This document shows, piece by piece, positions 56,550-64,000 of a stretch of 64,000 nt of DNA. Source of the stretch: Massariosphaeria phaeospora. Taxonomy: Eukaryota > Ascomycota > Dothideomycetes > Pleosporales. Every line of letters starts with the position of its first letter. Positions within the stretch are counted from its first letter, which is position 1. The notes beneath the pieces are model-generated. The model was not told the DNA's origin, did no database searches, and saw nothing but the letters and a program-made list of their open reading frames with translations. The position numbers and the translations under genes were made by a program. The stretch covers positions 1,054,001 through 1,118,000 of the forward strand of contig JAADJZ010000007.1 in assembly GCA_011032825.1 (NCBI GenBank), written 5' to 3'.

Positions 56550-57120
56550 CACGAAGGAAAGGATGAGGCGCTTTCAATGAGCACGCATCATCGGCAACGG
56601 CAGATGAACGGGCCGATGCAACTGGTGGGACGAATGGTCGCGCCGTGCGTGAAAAGAAGAAAGCGAATGCGAGCCGGCGAAGTGGAGGTGCCGGATCGCA
56701 TACATGGACCCGCATTTCGGCCTGATTGGCACTAGGGCCGGGCAGACTCGACAGCGACCACAATCAGATGCGCAGACAGCAAATGTCAAAGGCGGCGATG
56801 TTAGAGGCAATCAGCTATCCGGTCTTAGGGTTTGTTGTGAACTAGTACAGTGCTTGCACCTTTACAGACGCCGCTTCGAAGAGTAGAATTATGAAGTAAG
56901 AGTGCCTACCAAGCATACATATATCGATATAATATAAAGTCAGCGTGGAATAAGTAGACATCTGAACGCCTGTACTATGCGACGCAAGTACCGGCATGAC
57001 CTTCTTTATGTCATGCAACCATTTGGACTATGCAACACTTGATAACCTACCCAAATGCAACTTCCACCTATCCATGCATCCCATACGACGATACGCGACC
57101 CCGAACTCGAATAATTACAT
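56550..57120. other. Intergenic, 571 bp
   Basis: Promoter of the Zn-cluster gene and 3' region of RAD5. No gene or repeat recognised. Confidence 0.5.
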
Positions 57121-60100
57121 CTAGCTAAGCAGTTCTTTGATATCTTCGATGCGCTGCACCCTCTTCTCTTCATCGGACATCATGCCAAGGGAACTTGCGC
57201 TGCACACTCCGTTAGCAACTGGGGGTAGAATGCTGAGTTAGAGAGACACTCACATAAACTTCTTACGGTCCTGGATCCGCAGCATCTTCTCTTCGATACT
57301 GTGCTCGACGACAAACCGCGTCACCTTTACTTCCTGCTCTTGACCCATCCGATGAACACGATCGATAGCTTGCGCCTCAACCGCAAAACTCCACCACGGG
57401 TCCATCATGAACACATTTTGTGCACATGTCAAGTTCAACCCTACACCCCCAGCGCGTAAGCTAAGTAGCAGTACGTACGGTTTGGTAGATGCTGCGAACT
57501 CTGTCAATACCGCTGCTCTTTGTTTTTGTGCCATGGTCCCGTCAAAGCGGAGGAACGGAATATGATCTCGTGTTAGTGCGGGCTCAATGAGGTCGAGGAA
57601 CGATGTAAACTGTGAAAAAACGACGGATTTCGTATATTTGTTCTCTTTTCGTAGCCTTCTCAGGTGAATGAGCAGAGCTTGAGTTTTGGCAGAACCAGTC
57701 AGACCAATACGTCGGAGAGAGACTCGTGGTCCCTGCGAAGCTAGAGGAGCTGTGTTCTCCAGAAAGTCGCTCCGAATATGGTCCTCGTCCAGGACGTGGT
57801 CATGACGAACTACTTCGAAGATATCCCGCTGGTTGATTGGTTCCCGGCAGTTGAAACATATAGGAAGGGCCTCTTTCTCCCGCTGATGATTGATGTAATT
57901 CAACAGGCAATCTTTACATGCGCTGTGCCAGCACCCCGTGACCGCTTGATCTGCCATCGGCTCTTCGGAGCATATTGGACACTCGGCATCGGCTTCTTCT
58001 TGGATCTGCTTCAAGACATGCGCACCGAATTTGTTCACGTCCTGCTCCCCTTCAGAGGAGAAGCGTTCAATGAGACTGGAGAGGTCCATATCATCGGCCA
58101 GGCCGCTCGAAAGGTCTGAGGCAAGTGCTGCGTCTTCTTCGTCGGCAACTATATTCGTCTTCCGTGTGAGCATTGGATTACAGCACGACTGGCGAAGCCG
58201 TAAAATCTGCGCGAAAATAGTCGTGTATGACTTGAGAAGTGTGCCGGCTTCAGCGTTCGCAGCCAGGACGCTCTTGGCCCGCAGATAGATGTGATCGTAC
58301 ACGTCCTGCTCATCTTGTGAGAGCTTGATCTTCTCAATCTGGATAGTGCGGAGCGGTAGTGGAACGAGCGCTTTGCCATCTGGCGTCTTCATGTCTTTAG
58401 TTCGACGAAGGACAAGTGGTTCCAACACCGTCTGGACTACATCAAGTGCGCGGAGGAAGTCCTTGGATTCGAAGGGAACAGTGATGAAGGTCTTCCAAAA
58501 AGAGAAATTGCTCCATGGCTCGACCTTCAAAAAGCGAACGAGACTGAAGAGATCCTCAAGTCGGTTGACGATAGGCGTACCAGTCAGAACCCAGCGATGC
58601 CTCGCGCTGAGTTCATAGCAAGCCTTGGCGGTCTTGGATTGTCTGTTCTTGATGAAGTGCGCCTCGTCGAGGATGATGCGGAAGTAATGCAAAGAAAAGA
58701 GGCCTCCGTGTGAGCCCCTATTTCCCTCTTGAGCAGACACCTGATTGAACTCTGACAATATTGTTCCATAGCTGGTAATGATTACATTCGGGGCATTAGC
58801 ACCATTGGCCTCGCAACAGAGCTTCTGCAAATTGACTGCTTTTTCAGTGCCATAGTAGACGATGACCTTCAGGGTACCCGCTTTAGAGGCCTTCTCGGCC
58901 TCACTTTGCCACTGTGCTAACAGTGACATGGGGGCCACTACCAGTGTAGTATATGGAGCGGGCTCGATAGCAGCACTACTCTTGGAAAGTCGCGGCAGAG
59001 TTTGGGTGGTGTCAGAGGATTCGTCTTTTACCACAGGGGTTCTGTGCGAGTGTATTAAGCTCAGCATCTCGATGGTTTTGCCGAGACCCATTTCTGCCAT
59101 ATGTTAATAGTGTGCAAACAGTCTGCTCCTCTAGGATTTTACGTACCATCAGCAAGTACACCACCCAAGCAATTCTGTTCTTGCGTAGGAAACTCCAAGG
59201 AAAGCTCGCCAGAATAAGGGTTGACGTAGAACATTGTTTGACCCTCAATCGATGGAACGGGTACAAGGTCGGCGTCTTGTGTGGGCCACTGGTACTCCTC
59301 CCATAGCGGATGCATGGATACTTCCTTGTGCAGGAGCGATTGGTCTTTCTCTTTACCTACCATCCAGTGCAGGGCCTGCTTTTGATATTTCCGAAGATCC
59401 ATGCAAAACGAGCTAGCAGGCTCCATCACTGGCGTGTCGAAGTCAAAGGACTGGGCTTTCTTGTACAGAGAATCAAGCTGGTCTTGTTCAAGCTCCTCTC
59501 CCTCCTCGGCATCTTCTGATGGCGGTGAAGAAACAGGGTCTGCGGGTGTCCCGGCCTTTATCTTCGGCTTTTGTTCGTTCGATTCAGCGGCTTCAGCGGC
59601 TTGCAACAGACCCTGCCGCTTGTGTCTTTCAGTGGTTTCGTTAAGGCGTGTAGGGTGCAGATTGATGGACTCGAAAAGCTTTACCATGCCCACTTGACGC
59701 AGCCTAAGATCTCGTTCGTCAGAGCTTTCCTTTGCCTCGAAGAGATTGACCTCGCGGTTATTGTCCGGTTTAGCGAATTTCCTCGAGTCAAAAGCGCTCC
59801 GAAGGAGGTAGCCACGCAACTGCAAGTATACCGTCTCGCCCGTCCGCAGCCGGTCCGGTGCATACACACAAGTCCCTTCGAATGAGCACACCTTTTGGTC
59901 TATCAGGGGTGAGATCCAGGCTGCCGACTCGTTCTCCAACCGCCCGACCTCTTCGCCCCGCTCATTCGTAAACCTCACCACGACGTCCTGTCTCTTGAGA
60001 TTCACAACCCGCTTGATGCCCTTGCCCTGCTTCGGTTGCATTTTCGTACGCTCGATGCGGACTTTCTCCTCGTGTTTAAGCAAGCCAGTCCCACTCTTTG

Positions 60101-60665
60101 TAGACCAGCCCACAACGCCGAAGGAACCAACGTACCGCTTCATGGGCATCGTCTTAAGAATAGGGGCGGGAGGCGTTGAAGATTCCGAGCCAGGGGTGGA
60201 TGCGTTGGACATCTCGGATTCGCGTCTCTCGAGAGTGCCTGCCAGGCTGGTCTGAACAGGAAGCGTACGAGGCGGCGGGACTGCGGCTGGGGTCGGCGTC
60301 GCTGCCACCGCCCAGGACCCATCTAGATACATGTTGATTGCTAGCGGAAGGTCAGTGAAAACGTCTATCAGGTGTAGGTTTAACGCACCTCGCTGCACGT
60401 CGTTGCCACTGGCGTCTCTCAATTTGCGCACCACGTCGAGGGGCACATGGCCGACAACGGCCTGTAACATGCCAACATCGAAGCCGCCCAAGTCATTGTG
60501 TCCTTCACGGTCCTCGCTCGTGACGGCATTCTCCTCCACGTTCGTCGCGTTGGAGGATGGCTGTGGCGACGGGCGGCGGACGGGCTGAACTTGGGCAGGC
60601 GATGAGTCGGGGGCAAAAAAGCGGCGCTTCTTGAGCGGTCTCTCCTGCATCGTGGCCGAATCCAT
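57121..60665 (-). CDS. RAD5: DNA repair helicase/ubiquitin ligase RAD5, 1129 aa
   Basis: Four exons (60389-60665, 59147-60340, 57254-59093, 57121-57199) with introns of 48, 53 and 54 nt. The ATG at 60665 gives MDSATMQERPLKKRRFFAPD. A HIRAN domain starts near residue 162 (RYVGSFGVVGWSTKSGTGLL). The SNF2 ATPase has DEMGLGKTIEML (491 on), DEAHFIKN (633-636) and QAIDRVHRMGQ. A C3HC4 RING lies between the ATPase lobes (CPICSEEP at 862, then CWHSACKDCLLNY and CFNCRE). The ending SSLGMMSDEEKRVQRIEDIK is typical. Known role: polyubiquitinates PCNA with MMS2-UBC13 and remodels forks in error-free damage tolerance in the nucleus. It is divergent from the NDUFAF6-like gene. Confidence 0.96.
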
Positions 60666-60984
60666 GGCGGTGGTTGTGTCGGTGTCTGCGGTGGTGTGAA
60701 AGTTGGGGAAGGCAACGCGTCGAGGCCCCCGACACGCTTTCACGGTCGCGCCTGCCCCAGATGATCGACGTCATGCACGAGCCACCCCATTGACTTTCTG
60801 ACCTCGCAGGCACTCCCGCCCGACACCTCTTTCCGCCGCTCACACCTCCCGTCCCGTGTGCAACTAGCTATATTACAAGCTCGCTCTCCTGGGCATACCC
60901 TCTTCGCCTAGGACCTGCTCCCAACAACAAGCAATGGCTCGCCAGCCTGTGGCGTAACTTCCCTCTACCGCAGCCAGCTTTTCA
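60666..60984. promoter_or_regulatory. Divergent promoter region, RAD5 and NDUFAF6-like
   Basis: 319 bp between the start codons, GC-rich and without an obvious TATA box. The RAD5 frame remains open for 26 codons upstream of its ATG, so a slightly longer form cannot be excluded. Confidence 0.5.
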
Positions 60985-62136
60985 ATGCGCCATCCAGCCC
61001 TCCGCACAGCTTCCCTCCGGCGCACATGTCCCCCCTTGCGCAGCCGGCGGCATTTCCAGACGACTCCATGTGTCCAAGAAGCGTCACGTCTCGCTGCGGC
61101 CGGGGTTGACAGAGCTCGCGGCTACTGCGCGAATCTGGTCCGGACGTACGATGCGCCCTCCCACGTCCTCCAAACCTTTGTGTCACCGGCGATTCGCGAT
61201 GCCTATCTCGCAATCCGCGCATTCAACATCGACGTTGCCCGTGTCGCCGACACGACGAGCACTCCGACAATTGGCATGATGCGCATGCAGTTCTGGCGGG
61301 ATACCGTGTCCAAGGCCCTGGCTGGCTCTCCGCCCCAAGAGCCCGTCGCTATGCTGCTGGCAAAGGCCGCAGAAGACCTACACGAACGCTCAGATGGCAA
61401 AGCTCGTTTGAGTCGAAACTGGTTCCTGCGCATTATCACCACTCGCGAGCAACACCTGAGCAATCCTCCATACCCGACCCTGTCGGCTTTGGAGAGCTAC
61501 GCTGAGAACACCTACTCGACCATGTTGTACTTGACATTATCCGCTCTCCCCCAGACATGCATCACAACAGACCATGTTGCTTCACATATTGGAAAGGCAA
61601 TGGGCATCGTAGCCGTGCTCCGAGGCATTCCGCTCGTGGCATTCCCGCCGCAGCAACCTCTAGGCACAAGCAATTCGATGACAGGATCATCAGGCCCAAC
61701 TCAAGGAGCGGTGCTCTTGCCTCTAGACGTCATGGCCGACGCCGATCTGAAGGAAGAAAATGTGTTCCGGCAAGGTTCTGCTGCCCCGGGACTCCGCGAC
61801 GCCGTCTTCACTGTTGCAACTCGCGCGAATGACCATCTCATTACCGCCAGAGAGATGCTCTCCAAGCTACGCTCTGAGGGAAGTGTGGGGCATGAGTTTG
61901 AGCACCAAAATGACGGAGAGCACCAGTACAGCAGCCAACAGCTGGACGCAGGGGTGGATGCACAGCTTGCTGAAGTAGAGCAGGCGTTTGGTATCTTCAT
62001 GCCAAGCATAGCTACACAGTCTTGGCTGGATCGGCTGCAAAAGGCGGATTTTGATGTTTTCGATACTTCATTACGAACAGCAGACTGGAAACTACCATGG
62101 AAAGCTTATTGGGCGTTCACTAGGCGGACGCTATAG
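60985..62136 (+). CDS. NDUFAF6: NDUFAF6-like mitochondrial complex I assembly factor, 383 aa
   Basis: Single exon with an Arg-rich presequence (MRHPALRTASLRRTCPPLRS, then RRHFQTTPC). The squalene/phytoene-synthase-like fold is visible: YCANLVRTYDAPSHVLQTF, then IRDAYLAIRAFNIDVARVAD, MMRMQFWRDTVSKALAG, LESYAENTYSTMLYLTL and HIGKAMGIVAVLRGIPL, followed by LPLDVMADADLKEENVFRQG. The Asp-rich motifs of true synthases are changed (for example FNIDVARVAD in place of DDxxD), which fits NDUFAF6 rather than a prenyl-transferring enzyme. Known role in animals: assembly of respiratory complex I. Activity in fungi is inferred. Confidence 0.92.
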   Translation: MRHPALRTASLRRTCPPLRSRRHFQTTPCVQEASRLAAAGVDRARGYCANLVRTYDAPSHVLQTFVSPAIRDAYLAIRAFNIDVARVADTTSTPTIGMMRMQFWRDTVSKALAGSPPQEPVAMLLAKAAEDLHERSDGKARLSRNWFLRIITTREQHLSNPPYPTLSALESYAENTYSTMLYLTLSALPQTCITTDHVASHIGKAMGIVAVLRGIPLVAFPPQQPLGTSNSMTGSSGPTQGAVLLPLDVMADADLKEENVFRQGSAAPGLRDAVFTVATRANDHLITAREMLSKLRSEGSVGHEFEHQNDGEHQYSSQQLDAGVDAQLAEVEQAFGIFMPSIATQSWLDRLQKADFDVFDTSLRTADWKLPWKAYWAFTRRTL

Positions 62137-64000
62137 TGCAATTACCACCTGGCTCGAGGGTACAGATGAGAACGTGCACCTCAAAATAGGTGAATGATAA
62201 AGAACACAAGATCAGGTTGGGGTGTCTTTGAATCGTAAGCCTCGTTGGCCATCGTATCGGAGATTCTACCTAGTTCCAGGCAACTACCCCGCTCGTGTCA
62301 TCTAGGCTCAGCCTTCTAGCTAAGTATCATCCTTTCCGGCTTCACATCGCTCTTGTTGGACTGCAGCGCATGCAACAAGTTCTAACGTCCCTCACTGCGT
62401 AGCGAGACACACTGTGTGGCGAGACAAATGAGGGGTACTTTGACTTTCAGCAACTAGAAAGCTTATGTGCACAACGAATATTGCTATAATTCTATAAAAA
62501 TAATCTGCTGTAGCTAATTCTGAATTTCTATGATCCCTCTTACTCAAAAATTACGATCGCATTATCGCCTCCGCACCTGACTTGTGTAGCGCCTTCTTAT
62601 GTAGCGCCTTCTTGTGTAGCGCCTTCTTGCGTAGCGCAACAGACTTCCCATCCTACAGCACCAACGCTATGTCTTTTTCGCTCCAAATTTTCGTAAAACG
62701 GCCTTATGCTAGCCTTAAAACCTCACTCCGATGCTTGGAAGTCATCATCAGCCTTGTGCGCGCTATCGCGTGCCAATTCATACAGGGCCGCCACGCTGAT
62801 CGGTACCTTTCGGCGGAAGCGAGTACCGATCCTGGCTAATGTAGAACGACCCTACACGTCCCACCCCATCGTTAGGGTGTAATGTATCTGTGACGGCTGT
62901 CAGACCCGTGGCTGTGCAGAGCCGTTGCCAAGCGCTGCGGGACATCTAAATTCCGACTTTAGATTGAGAGCAGGGCTGGCGTTCCAAGACCCTAGCGCTT
63001 GTTCAAAGTTAACGAACGTGTCTGGCACCGAAACTGCAACTAGCCTCTGACACATCCGCTGTACAGCATCGAGATGTGATCCGACAACTGACTACGTTTA
63101 CTTTGGTAGCTTCTGCAACATATATTATGCGCCCTCAAGCCTAGCAGACTCGCTGTTGACCCCTCCGCCGACTGAGTAAAAGACCCGCTCCAGCCCTCTC
63201 ACATCCTTGTGCTCCCCGAGCACACGATGGCTGAGACACATACCGAGCGGCAGCCAGATAGCTAGAATAGATTGGGTGGGCGTCAGACATAGGGGCATGG
63301 CAGCGGACGCCAGAGATTGGCGTGATGAGTCAGGGAATTACCAAGCTCGAAGTGCAAGCGGATTGAGTGTCACTAGCAGAAAGCCATTGTTGCAAGGACA
63401 TACAAAGGTGGAAAGGCGTTGCATATCTTGGTGATACAGCTGTCGCACGGTATACAACAAACAGCTCCTTGCATGGAGCACTGCAATCATTAGCACCGTA
63501 GAGAGGTGCTCATGTTTAACCTGTACGGCCTGCGAGGAGCTTAGGTTGTAAAAAGCCCACGAGGGCTGGGTTACGTAATATAGAGCAGAGATCCAGGATA
63601 AAGTAGGGTAGAACTGACCGCCAGGTTCCGGGCCGTTCTTATCTGAAATTGTATCTGATAGTGGCTGTGCTTGGCAAGACGCCACACCATCTTCTCTTCA
63701 TCCACATCAAAATAACGCCTTCGGCGCAACCCTATGGCCAGAGCGGTGCAGCCATCCTCCCTGCTAGCGGTGGCGACACAATGTACCACGCTATTCTGTG
63801 GGTGGCAGCTTCGTCCCCATGCAGCCTGTCACCTCAACTTGCGTGCAGCAATTGTTCCATGGAAAGTTGTCAACATCCATCCTCCAGCTATTTGTTGTCA
63901 GCAATCCAGAGCTGAGAGGCGCGGACGGGACAGGTGGCGCTGGGGCTGACTGCGTCTGCGACTTGATTGGCGGGGCCCCGTCATTTTCGAACAGATGCGA
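62137..64000. other. Gene-free right end, 1.9 kb
   Basis: Short frames only. The plus-strand frame at 62582 arises from a 15-bp tandem repeat. No tRNA, transposon or domain is seen. Confidence 0.5.
62585..62637. repeat. 15-bp tandem repeat, 3.5 copies
   Basis: Units of tgtagcgccttcttg (last base a or g) at 62585, 62600 and 62615, with a partial fourth at 62630. It is a short minisatellite outside any supported gene. Confidence 0.85.

Noticed and set aside
62582..62839. 85-codon ORF beginning MCSAFLCSAFL
   Set aside because: Its start is produced by the 15-bp tandem repeat; the rest has no features.
1..64000. tRNA or rRNA genes
   Set aside because: I looked for B-box-like ggttcgantcc sequences with a matching A box and saw none I could fold into a cloverleaf; a tRNAscan run would be decisive.

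Overview
The window looks like nuclear DNA of a filamentous ascomycete (Pezizomycotina, probably Dothideomycetes; the class is inference). Genes are split by short GT-AG introns of mostly 44-134 nt. Families typical of these moulds are present: a PTH11-type rhodopsin-domain protein, a DUF3425-type bZIP factor, a Zn(II)2Cys6 factor, a DUF4112 protein and an Agd3-type polysaccharide deacetylase. I saw no tRNA, rRNA, CRISPR array or intact transposon. I resolved 22 complete gene models across splice junctions, two or three smaller hypothetical genes, and four decayed genes.

Layout. 0-8 kb: a small helical protein, a secreted Pro/Lys- then Ser/Thr-rich protein behind a TATA box and a 42-bp tandem repeat, an F-box-like/ankyrin protein, and a PTH11-like membrane protein. 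8-15 kb: gene-poor, with two pseudogenes (a LPRELR-type protein and a GMC oxidoreductase) beside an intact secreted Agd3-like deacetylase. 15-27 kb: a nuclear acidic hypothetical, a secreted dienelactone hydrolase, an SDR, a DUF3425 bZIP, a 2-oxoglutarate/Fe(II) oxygenase, IBA57 and an unknown protein. 28-41 kb: mostly housekeeping, with a PTM1/GPR107-like Golgi receptor divergent from CTU2, a decayed membrane-protein gene, a DUF4112 protein divergent from DCP2, and a second SDR. 41-44 kb: a decayed gene broken by two nonsense codons, a frameshift and an exact 17-bp tandem duplication. 44-52.5 kb: two divergently transcribed surface-protein genes, a GPI-type mucin and a membrane-anchored pepsin-like protein without its first catalytic DTG. 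52.5-55 kb: no gene. 55-62 kb: a Zn-cluster transcription factor, RAD5, and an NDUFAF6-like complex I assembly factor divergent from RAD5. 62-64 kb: no gene.

The genes do not form one pathway. The housekeeping set covers iron-sulphur maturation (IBA57), complex I assembly, tRNA thiolation (CTU2), mRNA decapping (DCP2) and post-replication repair (RAD5). The accessory set is secreted or membrane proteins and oxidoreductases lying among pseudogenes and repeats. The most unusual signal is a diverged repeat shared by the abnormally long introns of the two neighbouring surface-protein genes (343 and 326 nt). Each intron looks like an ordinary intron of about 50 nt plus roughly 280 bp of inserted sequence. 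I found no convincing complete new biological system.
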